Assembly (NCBI GenBank): GCA_963925545.1
Contig: CAWUSA010000017.1
Span: forward strand, 1-64,000
Direction: 5' to 3'
Length of the DNA stretch: 64,000 nucleotides
From: TMED14 sp963925545
GTDB lineage: Bacteria; Bacteroidota; Bacteroidia; Flavobacteriales; Schleiferiaceae
A model generated the notes under the pieces. The model had not been told where the DNA came from. It saw nothing but the letters and a program-made list of their open reading frames with translations, and ran no database searches. Of the stretch, positions 26,747-36,158 are shown piece after piece (position 1 is the first letter of the stretch; every line of letters begins with the position of its first letter). Both the position numbers and the translations under genes were made by a program.

Positions 26747-28413
26747 AGGCGGAAGACTTGATCATTGGCGTGCAGGCTGAGCCATTGGCCCGTTGGCAAA
26801 GTGATGCGATGGGGCAGGTGCTGCCATAGCTGCAAGCGTTGTCCTTTGCTGTCATACAAACTGCCTTGCTTGCCATACAATGCTTCAGGTACAGCAAAGT
26901 CTTGTCCTTTGATCAGGAAGGCCCTGATGGGGCTTGATAGACTTGTCTCAGTTTCTTGCCCAGTCTGTGGCGGCAGAATTAACCATTTGGCAAAGTGAAG
27001 ATGCAAAGTCGTTGCATGTTGACCATTGTAGAGGGCTGAGTCAGCTGCTAAAATCAGATTGGCAGCCTGGGGCATGCTCATGTTATTGACGTAGCCATAG
27101 AGGGACTGTGCCACCAGCCGGTCCATTTGAACAAAACCAATGTCTGCCCATCCTCGCATCAATGGGTCCACAAAGAGATCGGTGTGACTGTACAAATTGC
27201 TGAACGATTGACTGGGGTACATTTTCCCGCTGCTGTTGACGGCCATGCGTCCAGGCCAGAAAGGGTTATGCCCATCCCAACTGTAGACGCGTTCCCAGCC
27301 AAATGGGTTAATGCGGCGCGAATTGCTTGCTGCAAAGTAATCACCAATGGCCTCTTCGATGCACTCCCTTTCTATGCCAAATGAAGTCCATGGTGCCGCA
27401 CTGAAAACCATGGCATGAGCGTATTCATGGTAAATGACGTCGGCATCCTCTGCGTCATCCACGCCACCTTCGCCAAACAAAAGATGGGGAGGGTTTCCGT
27501 TGGGGTCAAAGGCTGAATTGTCAGTGCCGCCAAGGGCGTTGACATCCACAGGGATGCTGTAGTTGACCATGTTTGTGAAGCCAAGGCTGTCCAGGTGTCT
27601 GCGTTGTGTCTGAATGTGTGCCAAAGCATTGACCATTTCAAATAGGCTATCAGAACGGCTGGCAAAAAAGTCCCCATTGATACTGGTTGGCACGGCGACT
27701 ACAGGGCTGTCAAATTCTGCAATATGCGCGGCACTGGAAGCTAATGTAAACTGCCCGCCGATGAAGGTGAGCTCTAATTCGACACTGTCTCTGTAGCTAT
27801 CAAGAAGGCTTTGGTTCAAATCTTGAGCATCCACAAAGGAGCCGCCGTAGACCGTGTTTGCCGTTGTCAGGGGGTCTGGGTTGAAACGGAAGCCACGACC
27901 CACCGTGTCAGTCATGTGTCTGAGCATGTTTTGTGTCCATAAGGTGTTGCCTTGTCCATCGATCCACAGACGCTGGTGCTGCAGCCCATTCGATTGACTT
28001 CTGTGGTCTTCTATCTTGCAGGCTATCAGACCCTGTTCGCTGGGGAAAAAATGGGTAAGCTCTCGGCCGACAACTGCTGAGGTAGCTAGCCAATGGTTAG
28101 GAATGGATGCGCGCAAGCTGATCAAGGCTTTGCCATCAGGTTTTAGCCACAGCAAGGCAGTTGCGCCTTTGACTGGCAGGTCATGAATGATGAGTTGATG
28201 CCTGATATGCATGCCGCCAGGGCTTCGCAGGCTATCAGTCCACTGCCAATGCCAACCATGGGGTAAGTCACTGTTGAGTTGAGATGTCCATTGGGCAACA
28301 GTTATTGATCCCTGAGAGCCTTCCCATTGTTGGGTCATGGACAGCAAGGGTTGACCGAGAAGTTGTGGACTCAGGTACAGCAAGGTAAAGGCAATCAATA
28401 GGGTTTTCATCAT
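26725..28413 (-). CDS. Secreted gluzincin metallopeptidase (M4/M36-like)
   Basis: 562 residues from ATG 28413, which overlaps the ribD stop as ATGA and is followed by a signal peptide (MKTLLIAFTLLYLSPQLLGQ). The zinc motif HEYAH is near residues 323-327 and ECIEEAIGDYFAASNS follows about 20 residues later with the Glu ligand, the gluzincin arrangement of thermolysin and fungalysin families. An N-terminal propeptide-like part occupies about 250 residues. The C-terminus (SLYDSKGQRLQLWQHLP, then LPTGQWLSL) resembles the second half of a T9SS sorting domain but lacks the PNP start, so surface sorting is uncertain. It may process exported proteins or feed on protein. Confidence 0.78.
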   Translation of the reverse strand: MMKTLLIAFTLLYLSPQLLGQPLLSMTQQWEGSQGSITVAQWTSQLNSDLPHGWHWQWTDSLRSPGGMHIRHQLIIHDLPVKGATALLWLKPDGKALISLRASIPNHWLATSAVVGRELTHFFPSEQGLIACKIEDHRSQSNGLQHQRLWIDGQGNTLWTQNMLRHMTDTVGRGFRFNPDPLTTANTVYGGSFVDAQDLNQSLLDSYRDSVELELTFIGGQFTLASSAAHIAEFDSPVVAVPTSINGDFFASRSDSLFEMVNALAHIQTQRRHLDSLGFTNMVNYSIPVDVNALGGTDNSAFDPNGNPPHLLFGEGGVDDAEDADVIYHEYAHAMVFSAAPWTSFGIERECIEEAIGDYFAASNSRRINPFGWERVYSWDGHNPFWPGRMAVNSSGKMYPSQSFSNLYSHTDLFVDPLMRGWADIGFVQMDRLVAQSLYGYVNNMSMPQAANLILAADSALYNGQHATTLHLHFAKWLILPPQTGQETETSLSSPIRAFLIKGQDFAVPEALYGKQGSLYDSKGQRLQLWQHLPHRITLPTGQWLSLHANDQVFRLQALSAK

Positions 28414-29393
28414 GGGCGGTGTAGGTGGCACAGGTCGGAGCCAGTGGATAAGGTGTCATGCAATGTTGCGGTGCGTGGCAGTAAGGGGGCAGGTACGCCT
28501 GCATGCAAAAGCTTGGGGCCAACGCACTGCCTGACTTCATCCCAGAGCCCGTGGTCTAAAAAGGTTTGCAAGGTCTGACGCCCACCTTCAACCAAAATGC
28601 TTCGCAGGTTGCTTTGTCTCAAATGCTCCTTGAGAGTCTCTACATCATTGGCTTTTTCGCTTGTGGCCCAATGCATCCAAGTAGCAGGCACCTCGATCTC
28701 ACCGGGACGGTTTGACCAAATGATAACTTGTGGTTGCCGGCCTTCAACGGCCCTAACAGTCAATTGTGGTCTGTCGCTCAACAAGGTGTTGGCGCCAATC
28801 AAAAGACCTGCCTCCTGACTTCTCCAATGATGGACCAAGCTTTGGGTCCATGCATCCGTGATTCGCTCTGCTGACTCATGTGGTGATCGATTGCGATCAA
28901 TGAAGCCATCCTGGCTTTCAGCCCATTTGAGAACGATATAGGGTCGTTGTTTGGTGATGCTGGTGATGAACCGTCGATGAGCGTGCTGACAGGCATCCTC
29001 CAGGAGGCCGACATCAGTGGCAATGCCTGCGTTTTTTAAGCGTTGGATGCCTTGACCTGCAACCAAGGGATTGGGGTCTTTCATCCCGACAAAGACCTTT
29101 GAAATGCCAGCGTGAATCAAGGCATCTGCACAGGGTGGGGTTTTGCCATGATGACTGCAAGGCTCAAGTGTCACCGCGATCTGGCTTGAAGAAATCAAGT
29201 GCTGATCTTCAGCCGTGATAGATTGCAATGCCATGATTTCTGCATGCGCATGACCTGGTGACTGTGTCCATCCTTCGCCAATGACTCGATCTTGATGCCA
29301 AATAACAGCACCCACAGCTGGGTTAGGATGACAATGAGGCCAAGCCTTTGCCCCAATAGATAAAGCGCGTTGCATGGCATCGGGAGGATTCAT
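28410..29393 (-). CDS. ribD: Bifunctional riboflavin biosynthesis deaminase/reductase RibD
   Basis: 327 residues. The N-terminal deaminase has zinc motifs HAEIMAL and EPCSHHGKTPPCADAL. The C-terminal reductase domain from about residue 150 includes RPYIVLKWAESQDG and ILVEGGRQTLQTF. It carries out the second and third steps of riboflavin synthesis from the GTP-derived pyrimidine. The start is only 28 bases from the divergent prmC start, a pairing common in Bacteroidota. The stop overlaps the metallopeptidase start by 4 bases. It is slightly short at the C-terminus compared with 340-370 residues in many homologues. Confidence 0.95.
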   Translation of the reverse strand: MNPPDAMQRALSIGAKAWPHCHPNPAVGAVIWHQDRVIGEGWTQSPGHAHAEIMALQSITAEDQHLISSSQIAVTLEPCSHHGKTPPCADALIHAGISKVFVGMKDPNPLVAGQGIQRLKNAGIATDVGLLEDACQHAHRRFITSITKQRPYIVLKWAESQDGFIDRNRSPHESAERITDAWTQSLVHHWRSQEAGLLIGANTLLSDRPQLTVRAVEGRQPQVIIWSNRPGEIEVPATWMHWATSEKANDVETLKEHLRQSNLRSILVEGGRQTLQTFLDHGLWDEVRQCVGPKLLHAGVPAPLLPRTATLHDTLSTGSDLCHLHRP

Positions 29394-29421
29394 GGGAGCA
29401 ATGTACGGCTACCTTTGCGGC

Positions 29422-30258
29422 ATGCATCCATCCATTTTTCGACGGCAATGTCGACAAGCCCTGCTAGATGCAGGCATTGCGGCCACTGAAGCTGATGCTT
29501 TGTGGACCTGGCTGATTGCTGAACGTTTAGCAATGAGCAGAATCCAATGGGAGTTGTTGGATGATCTATCGGCTGACACCATGACTGGCCTGCAAAGGGA
29601 TGTGGATCGCATGGTCAATCACGAACCATTGGCCCATGTCTTGGGTTATGTTGACTTCGATGGCCTGCAATTGCATGTGGGTCCTGAGGCATTGATTCCA
29701 CGCCCAGAAACTGTTTTTTTGGTTGATCAAGTCGTTGACAAGCTGCCTCAAGGGGGTCGCGTGTTAGATGTTGGCACGGGCACTGGCTGCATTGCCTTGG
29801 CTGTGAAGTCCCGACGCTCTGACGCACAGGTGACAGGCTTGGACCTGTCTCCCGAAGCCTTGCAATGTGCTGAGCGCAATGGGTTATCGTTGTCATTGGA
29901 TGTCCAATGGGTTCAGGGAGACCTCACTAAAGACCCGCCTAAGGGTCAGTGGGACATGATTGTCAGCAACCCGCCCTACATACCCATGCAGGAGCGTGAC
30001 AATTTGGACGCGTCTGTTCGAGAATTTGAACCGGCCATGGCATTGCATTCACCGGCATCGGATGACATCTATTTTTTTCGACGACTGATTCAATGGGCAG
30101 AGACTTTGCTAAGCCCTGGCGCTTGGCTGTTGATGGAGGGGCACCATGTCCTTTCAGCAACGGTGGTGAATTTGCTGATTGAACAAGGGTGGTCAGAGGT
30201 GCAGTTGTGCAAGGATGATTGTGGAAAACCTCGGATGATTCTAGCAAAACGTCCCTGA
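29422..30258 (+). CDS. prmC: Release factor glutamine methyltransferase PrmC
   Basis: 278 residues from ATG 29422 (MHPSIFRRQCRQAL); in-frame ATGs at 29374 and 29401 would intrude on the divergent ribD start region. The N-terminal helical bundle is followed by the SAM motif VLDVGTGTGCIALAV and the catalytic NPPYIP motif near residue 190. It methylates the Gln of the GGQ motif in RF1 and RF2. It is the first gene of a plus-strand series prmC-ligA-DUF6913-dapA with short gaps. Confidence 0.95.
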   Translation: MHPSIFRRQCRQALLDAGIAATEADALWTWLIAERLAMSRIQWELLDDLSADTMTGLQRDVDRMVNHEPLAHVLGYVDFDGLQLHVGPEALIPRPETVFLVDQVVDKLPQGGRVLDVGTGTGCIALAVKSRRSDAQVTGLDLSPEALQCAERNGLSLSLDVQWVQGDLTKDPPKGQWDMIVSNPPYIPMQERDNLDASVREFEPAMALHSPASDDIYFFRRLIQWAETLLSPGAWLLMEGHHVLSATVVNLLIEQGWSEVQLCKDDCGKPRMILAKRP

Positions 30259-30274
30259 AGAGAGCTTATTTTTG

Positions 30275-32284
30275 ATGGACATGTCCATCGAACGAATCCA
30301 TCAGCTACGCAAGGCATTGCATGCGCACAATCGCCACTACTATGTGGACGATACGCCGACGATCAGTGATGGGGCATTTGACCGATTGCTCGATGAATTG
30401 ATTGCCCTGGAAACTGAATTTCCAGATTTATTTGACCCCAATAGTCCCACCCAACGCATTGGGGGAGGGTTGATTGATCAGTTTGAAACTGTGAGTCATC
30501 GCCGCCGCATGTTATCTCTCAGCAATACGTACAACAAGGAGGAGTTGGATGCTTTCATGGACCGAGCAGAGCGGGGGGACGACCTGTTGTGGGATTGTGA
30601 ATTGAAATACGATGGCGTTGCCATTGCCCTGTGGTATGAAAACCGCGTGCTAACCCGTGCATTGACACGGGGCGATGGACAGCAAGGTGATGATGTCATT
30701 GCCAATGTGCGAACCATCCGTTCGCTGCCATTGAAATTACCAGATGATGCGCCTGATGACTTGGAGGTGCGCGGCGAAATCTTTTTCACCAATGACAACT
30801 TTTCTGCCTTGAATGATCGGCGAGAATCCCTTGACATGCCAACATTCGCTAACCCAAGGAATGCCGCATCAGGCAGCTTGAAGACCAAGAATGCAACGGA
30901 GGTGTCCAAGCGCAAATTGTCTGCATTAATGTACCATGCCATCACCGCTGATAAGCCATTCACGAGCCATGCAACAGCTATGGACCAACTGCGCTCATGG
31001 GGCTTTCCTGTTCCGTCTTTGGACAAGCGATGGTCAGCGGTTCGCGTAGGGAGATCAGATGTGCATGCCTTCTTGTCAAATTGGGATGAAGCCAGACATC
31101 AACTGCCATTTGCCATTGATGGAGCCGTGATCAAAGTTGACTCGATGGCTCAGCAGGAAGCCCTAGGCTTCACTGCGAAATCGCCCCGATGGGCCATTGC
31201 CTACAAATTCAACAGCGAAGCTGCATTAACGGTCCTCAATGAGGTGTCTTTTCAGGTTGGAAGAACTGGGGCCATAACCCCCGTTGCACACCTTGAGCCC
31301 ATCTGGCTTTCAGGTACGCTGGTTCAGCGTGCGTCTTTGCACAATGCAGACCAAATTGCCAAACTGGACTTGCATGTCGGTGACCATGTATGGGTTGAAA
31401 AGGGCGGCGAGATCATCCCGAAAATCACCAAAGTTGCTGCTGACAAACGGCCAGCAACAGCTCTTAAAGTACATTTCATTGAATTCTGCCCGGATTGTGA
31501 TTCCAGGCTGATTAAAAATGCCAATGAGGTGCAGCATTATTGTAACAATGACCTCAATTGCCCCACCCAAGTCAAAAGCCGATTGACACATTTTGTCAGT
31601 AGAAAGGCCATGGATATTGATGGCCTAGGCTCTGAGACCATTGATCAATTGGTAAGCAAGGGCCTTGCTAGACGACCTTCTGACTTGTACAATTTGACGG
31701 ATCTACAATGGCGACAGTTAGGCCAGTTCAAAGAAAAAAGCATTGAGAACGTAACGAAAGGGCTTGCCTCGTCTTTGAAAATTCCTTTTGAGCGGGTTCT
31801 GTTCTCTTTGGGTATCAGGCATGTTGGAGCAACCGTTGCCGGCATGCTAGTGGAAGCCCTTGAGGACATGGATACCTTGCTTGCTGCAGATGAGCCCACT
31901 CTGACTGCCATTGATGGCGTCGGGCCAATGATTGCAACCTCCTTAGCCGCATGGCTTCAGGTTGACTCCAATGTGAATGAAGTTCGGCGATTGAGCGAGG
32001 CTGGGCTGTTGATGCATGGAGAGAGAAAATCGCAGCCGACATCCTTGGTCTTGGCACGCAAGGCCTTTGTCGTGTCAGGTGTTTTTACAGATTTCACACG
32101 CGACGAACTCAAGGCCAGCATTGTCGCTCATGGTGGCCGAGTGGTAGGCTCCATATCTGGCAAGACAGATGTACTTTTGGCTGGTGAAGGCATGGGGCCA
32201 AGTAAATTGGCAAAAGCCACCCAATTGCAAATCACCATCATCAATGAAGCAACCTACCAGATATGGATTGGCTCTACGGATTAA
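30275..32284 (+). CDS. ligA: NAD-dependent DNA ligase
   Basis: 669 residues from ATG 30275 (ATG 30281 is equally possible). Order: Ia domain with HYYVDD, adenylation domain with the nucleophile Lys in ELKYDGVAIAL, OB fold with VGRTGAITPVA, a four-Cys zinc finger beginning CPDCDSRL, helix-hairpin-helix region and a BRCT domain at the C-terminus (KAFVVSGVF, GGRVVGSISGKTDVLLAG). It seals nicks in replication and repair. Its end overlaps the DUF6913 gene by 22 bases. Confidence 0.98.
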   Translation: MDMSIERIHQLRKALHAHNRHYYVDDTPTISDGAFDRLLDELIALETEFPDLFDPNSPTQRIGGGLIDQFETVSHRRRMLSLSNTYNKEELDAFMDRAERGDDLLWDCELKYDGVAIALWYENRVLTRALTRGDGQQGDDVIANVRTIRSLPLKLPDDAPDDLEVRGEIFFTNDNFSALNDRRESLDMPTFANPRNAASGSLKTKNATEVSKRKLSALMYHAITADKPFTSHATAMDQLRSWGFPVPSLDKRWSAVRVGRSDVHAFLSNWDEARHQLPFAIDGAVIKVDSMAQQEALGFTAKSPRWAIAYKFNSEAALTVLNEVSFQVGRTGAITPVAHLEPIWLSGTLVQRASLHNADQIAKLDLHVGDHVWVEKGGEIIPKITKVAADKRPATALKVHFIEFCPDCDSRLIKNANEVQHYCNNDLNCPTQVKSRLTHFVSRKAMDIDGLGSETIDQLVSKGLARRPSDLYNLTDLQWRQLGQFKEKSIENVTKGLASSLKIPFERVLFSLGIRHVGATVAGMLVEALEDMDTLLAADEPTLTAIDGVGPMIATSLAAWLQVDSNVNEVRRLSEAGLLMHGERKSQPTSLVLARKAFVVSGVFTDFTRDELKASIVAHGGRVVGSISGKTDVLLAGEGMGPSKLAKATQLQITIINEATYQIWIGSTD

Positions 32285-32814
32285 CTAAAGGCTACCGCAA
32301 ACGACAATGGGCTAGGGCAAAACGTCAGCCTGTGATCAGGGCCCCTTGGAAGGGTTGGTCACAATGCCGCCGCATCGGTATTTTATTCGATGCCAGTGAG
32401 GATAGGATGGCCTTGGATGCCATGCGCGAGGTGGTAGATTACTTCAAGGCAAGACAGCGCCATGTTTTGCTCTGCGGTTGGACTGGCGGCCTGAGGCCTA
32501 AGCATGCTTTGTATGCAGGGAGGCAGCTGATTTTTATTGATGATTTCACCCCGTTGGGCAAGGTCAAGAGTGGTAACGCCTTGGAATTCATACAAAGCGA
32601 GTTCGATGTCATCATCTCCCTGCAGCGCAACGACAAGCTTCCCCTGGATGATTTAGCACGCAGAGCTAGTACTGGATTGCGTGTGACCATTGGCGGCAAG
32701 GAAGACTTTTATGATCTCATCATGGCTGAGCCTAAGAATTTATTGGCTGAGCTCATCCCGCTTTTTGAAGAAACATCCACATGGCTTCATAGAATTCAAC
32801 CCCACCAATCATGA
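32263..32814 (+). CDS. DUF6913-type conserved protein
   Basis: 183 residues, no signal peptide, basic N-terminus (GYRKRQWARAKRQ). Recognisable features are RIGILFDASE, DVIISLQRND and LRVTIGGKEDFYDLIM. These match a Bacteroidota-specific family I know as DUF6913, commonly located between ligA and dapA or near bamD. Function is unknown. The start lies inside ligA (22-base overlap) and the stop overlaps dapA by 4 bases, so it is firmly part of this operon. Confidence 0.75.
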   Translation: MDWLYGLTKGYRKRQWARAKRQPVIRAPWKGWSQCRRIGILFDASEDRMALDAMREVVDYFKARQRHVLLCGWTGGLRPKHALYAGRQLIFIDDFTPLGKVKSGNALEFIQSEFDVIISLQRNDKLPLDDLARRASTGLRVTIGGKEDFYDLIMAEPKNLLAELIPLFEETSTWLHRIQPHQS

Positions 32815-33689
32815 CTTCACCCACAGGAACAGGCGTAGCCCTGGTTACACCATTCAACGCTAAAGGGCAACTTGATCTTGATGGATTGACGGCACTGGTT
32901 CACCATTGCATTGCTGGTGGGGTAGACTTTTTGGTGGCCATGGGTACCACCGCGGAATCAGCAACCCTATCTAAAGAAGAGAAACAGGATGCCATTCATT
33001 GCATCTTGTCAGCCAATCAAGGTCAATTGCCGGTGGTTTTAGGTGTTGGCGGCAATAACACAGCGACAGTTGTTGAAGACTTTGCTTCGATCCCTGACGG
33101 GATTGATGCCATTCTCAGCGTGAGTCCATTTTACAACAAACCTACTCAAGAGGGTATTTACCAGCACTTTCTAACCATTGCTGCTGCCACAGACCTTCCA
33201 GTGATTCTTTACAATGTGCCCGGTCGTACGGCATCCAATGTGACAGCTGAAACTACCTTGAGGCTGGCTCACGATGTGGAAAACATCGTAGCTGTCAAAG
33301 AAGCAAGTGGCGACATGGGGCAGGTAATGGCCATCATCAAGGATGCGCCGGAAGACTTTGCTGTCTTGTCAGGAGATGACAACCTCACCTTAGCCATGTT
33401 GTCCATGGGAGGGCATGGGGTCATTTCAGTCAGTGGTCAGGGATTCCCAAAACCTTTTTCAAACATGGTCTCACTAGCCCTTGATGGGCATGTGGTTCAA
33501 GCAAGATCACCCCATTATGCCTTGTTGGATATCACCAACATGCTATTTGAAGAGGGCAACCCCGCTGGCATAAAAATGGTGCTGCAAGAGCTTGGCGTCT
33601 GTGAATCTTATGTTCGTCAACCGTTATGGGCCATTTCTGAGGATTTAACGTCCCGGATTTGCTCTGCCACCAAGGCCTTGATGGATTGA
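32811..33689 (+). CDS. dapA: 4-hydroxy-tetrahydrodipicolinate synthase
   Basis: 292 residues. The signature GTTAESATLSKEE lies near residue 45, the catalytic Tyr in LYNVPGRTASN near residue 135 and the Schiff-base Lys in VAVKEASGDM near 165. It condenses pyruvate with aspartate semialdehyde in the lysine and diaminopimelate pathway, so supporting peptidoglycan synthesis. It overlaps the preceding DUF6913 gene by 4 bases and is followed by 72 bases without a clear terminator before bamD. Confidence 0.97.
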   Translation: MTSPTGTGVALVTPFNAKGQLDLDGLTALVHHCIAGGVDFLVAMGTTAESATLSKEEKQDAIHCILSANQGQLPVVLGVGGNNTATVVEDFASIPDGIDAILSVSPFYNKPTQEGIYQHFLTIAAATDLPVILYNVPGRTASNVTAETTLRLAHDVENIVAVKEASGDMGQVMAIIKDAPEDFAVLSGDDNLTLAMLSMGGHGVISVSGQGFPKPFSNMVSLALDGHVVQARSPHYALLDITNMLFEEGNPAGIKMVLQELGVCESYVRQPLWAISEDLTSRICSATKALMD

Positions 33690-33761
33690 ATGATACTTTT
33701 TATTGAAAGATGCTCGCTTTGGCATGCTTTCTGAACCGATGAATCCATAATTTCGCGCCCT

Positions 33762-34565
33762 ATGCGTCCAACCATCTCTTCTTTCTTCTCCCTGCTCATC
33801 ATTGCCATGACCCTGTCATCATGTGGCGAATTCCAGGACATTCTTAAAAGCACGGATACCGAGCTGAAATTCACCAAGGCAAAAGCTTACTACGAGGCAG
33901 AGGAGTACAACAAAGCCTATGAGCTGTTTGATGATTTGATGACGGCCTTTCGCGGCACAGCAAAAGCTCAAGAGGTTTACGCCTACTTCGCAAAAACGCT
34001 TTATGAGCAAAAGGACTACATCCTTGCTGGCTACCATTTCAAGCGTTTCTCTCAAACATTTCCTAGCCATGACTTTGCAGAGGAAGCTGCCTACATGGCT
34101 GCGTATTGCTACTACTTGGAGGCGCCGTCAAGCAGCTTGGACCCGGCCTACATATACAAGGCCATGGATGAATTGCAGCTTTTCATCAACACACACCCAG
34201 GATCCACCCACCTGATATCCAGCAATACGCTGATTGATGAGTTGCGTTTGCGTTTGGAGGAAAAGGCCTACAATATTGCTTACGGCTACTACCACCGCAG
34301 CCAGTTTTCAAGTGCTGTAACTTCATTCAATGCCATGTTAGCTGACTTTCCAGACAGCAAACACCGTGAAAATGCCATGCGGATAAAAGCCATGGCTGCC
34401 TTTGAATTAGCCAAGAAAAGCATTGAATCAAAGCAAGCACAGCGCTACAAAGAAGCTGAAACAGCCATCCTTGAATTCATCGATGCCTACACTGAATCAA
34501 GCGAAATCGAGGCAATGAAGCTTTTAAATGAAGAAGTAGGGGCTTATTTGGAAAAATCGGCTTAA
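33762..34565 (+). CDS. bamD: Outer membrane assembly lipoprotein BamD
   Basis: 267 residues. The lipoprotein signal ends in LSSC with Cys 21 as lipid acceptor. The rest is a run of TPR-like repeats (KAKAYYEAEEYNKAYELFDD, YAYFAKTLYEQKDYILAGYHF). Together with its place before rpoZ and coaBC this is the standard Bacteroidota BamD. It is the essential lipoprotein of the BAM complex at the inner face of the outer membrane. It starts an operon-like series bamD-rpoZ-coaBC-porD-recN. Confidence 0.92.
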   Translation: MRPTISSFFSLLIIAMTLSSCGEFQDILKSTDTELKFTKAKAYYEAEEYNKAYELFDDLMTAFRGTAKAQEVYAYFAKTLYEQKDYILAGYHFKRFSQTFPSHDFAEEAAYMAAYCYYLEAPSSSLDPAYIYKAMDELQLFINTHPGSTHLISSNTLIDELRLRLEEKAYNIAYGYYHRSQFSSAVTSFNAMLADFPDSKHRENAMRIKAMAAFELAKKSIESKQAQRYKEAETAILEFIDAYTESSEIEAMKLLNEEVGAYLEKSA

Positions 34566-34588
34566 ATTTGCAGCCCAATAATCTGACT

Positions 34589-34927
34589 ATGGACAAGGAA
34601 CTTTTGAACGCTGCGAAGACAACCCAAACATTGGATTTCAATGAATTGGACAAGACCACAGAGAATGTCTATGAGTCTTTGGTCATGATTTCTCGCCGTG
34701 CTGAGCAAATCAACGAAACAATTCGTGCTGAGATCAAGCATAAAATGGAAGAATTCGAAGACACCACGGAGTCTCTTGAAGAGGTCTTTGAGAACCGCGA
34801 GCAGATTGAGATGTCTAAGCGTTTTGAATCCATGCCTAAGCCTGGTGCCATGGCTACCAAGGAATGGTTGGAGGGCAAGGTATACTACCGCTACCCTGAG
34901 GTTGATGTCGATTCCCAAGATGCATGA
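34589..34927 (+). CDS. rpoZ: RNA polymerase omega subunit, Bacteroidota Rpb6/RpoZ type
   Basis: 112 residues from ATG 34589; a TTG further up is less likely. The segment DKTTENVYESLVMISRRAEQIN corresponds to the omega/Rpb6 core that clamps the beta-prime subunit, and the acidic middle (EEFEDTTESLEEVFENREQ) is usual in this phylum. The position between bamD and coaBC supports the call. The stop overlaps the coaBC start by 4 bases. Confidence 0.88.
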   Translation: MDKELLNAAKTTQTLDFNELDKTTENVYESLVMISRRAEQINETIRAEIKHKMEEFEDTTESLEEVFENREQIEMSKRFESMPKPGAMATKEWLEGKVYYRYPEVDVDSQDA

Positions 34928-36138
34928 GTACCCTCAAGGGTAAGCATATCCTGGTTGGCATTTCCGGAGGGATAGCAGCATACAAAATACCATCATTTAT
35001 TCGAGAGCTTCGCCGTGAAGGGGCAGAGGTCCGCTGTGTCTTAACCCATGCTGCGAAGGCTTTTGTGTCCCCATTGACATTGGCGACCTTATCAGGCCAG
35101 CCTGCTCAGATGGATTTCGTAAATGAAGCTGTTGGTTCCATTGAGTGGAACAACCATGTAGCTCATGCAGAATGGGCTGATGCCATTGTGGTGGCTCCTG
35201 CGACCAGCAATAGCATTGCAAAAATTTGCCACGGCCTCTGTGACAATCTGTTAGCTGCTGTTTTGCTTTCTGCTAAATGCCCCATATTCTGGGCCCCAGC
35301 AATGGACTTAGACATGTTCATCCATCCAGCAAATCAAAAAAACCTATCCATTTTGACCGCTTGGGGACACCATGTTTGGCCATCGCCATCAGGTGAGTTA
35401 GCCTCAGGCCTGACTGGACCGGGTCGCATGGCAGAGCCGGTGTGGATGTTACAGGCATTGAAGATGGGTCTTAGCAACAATACATGGGAAGGCAAGACCC
35501 TTTTGATGACGTCAGGACCAACGGTTGAGGCTATTGACCCCGTGCGATTCATCAGCAATGGTAGCTCAGGCCGCATGGGCGCTTCCTTAGCGTTAGCTGC
35601 TGCCAATCGCGGTGCGCGTGTTGAATTGGTATCTGGTCCCGCAGCCGTGATGCCCCCTTCACACCCTGGTATCCATGTTCATGCTGTTGTCTCAGCGGAT
35701 GACATGCTGACAAAATGCAATCAATTACAGGCAGATGCTGATGTCGTGGTATGCGCTGCAGCAGTGAGTGATTACCGTCCTGCAAAGCTGGAAAATGAAA
35801 AATTACCAAAAGGCTCCAGCCTTCGCGTTGACATGTTAGCAAACCCTGACATTCTTCAGCACATGGGAACGGTTCGAAAGGCAAAACACCCCCATCAAAT
35901 AGTGGTTGGTTTTGCTTTGGAAACCCATGACGCAGAGGCTAAGGCCAAGGCCAAGCGCCTGCGAAAGCAAGCAGATTTGATGGTTTTGAATCACGCAGGC
36001 GTTCCCGGTGAAGGCATGCACGCGAAAAGCAACCGCATTACGTTATTGGATGACCATGGCCAACAATCCAGGCCCCAAGAGTCTAAAGCAGATGCTGCTG
36101 AGGCTATTTTGGATTGGGTAGAAAATCATTGGGCCTAA
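34924..36138 (+). CDS. coaBC: Coenzyme A biosynthesis bifunctional protein CoaBC
   Basis: 404 residues. The N-terminal flavoprotein decarboxylase has ILVGISGGIAAYK and ADAIVVAPATSNSIAKI, with PAMDLDMF where PAMN is most frequent. The C-terminal synthetase begins TLLMTSGPTVEAIDPVRFIS and includes SNGSSGRMG. It joins cysteine to 4'-phosphopantothenate and decarboxylates the product to 4'-phosphopantetheine. It overlaps rpoZ by 4 bases and precedes the PorD gene by 20 bases. Confidence 0.96.
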   Translation: MSTLKGKHILVGISGGIAAYKIPSFIRELRREGAEVRCVLTHAAKAFVSPLTLATLSGQPAQMDFVNEAVGSIEWNNHVAHAEWADAIVVAPATSNSIAKICHGLCDNLLAAVLLSAKCPIFWAPAMDLDMFIHPANQKNLSILTAWGHHVWPSPSGELASGLTGPGRMAEPVWMLQALKMGLSNNTWEGKTLLMTSGPTVEAIDPVRFISNGSSGRMGASLALAAANRGARVELVSGPAAVMPPSHPGIHVHAVVSADDMLTKCNQLQADADVVVCAAAVSDYRPAKLENEKLPKGSSLRVDMLANPDILQHMGTVRKAKHPHQIVVGFALETHDAEAKAKAKRLRKQADLMVLNHAGVPGEGMHAKSNRITLLDDHGQQSRPQESKADAAEAILDWVENHWA

Positions 36139-36158
36139 AACCCCTATCAACCATTGCA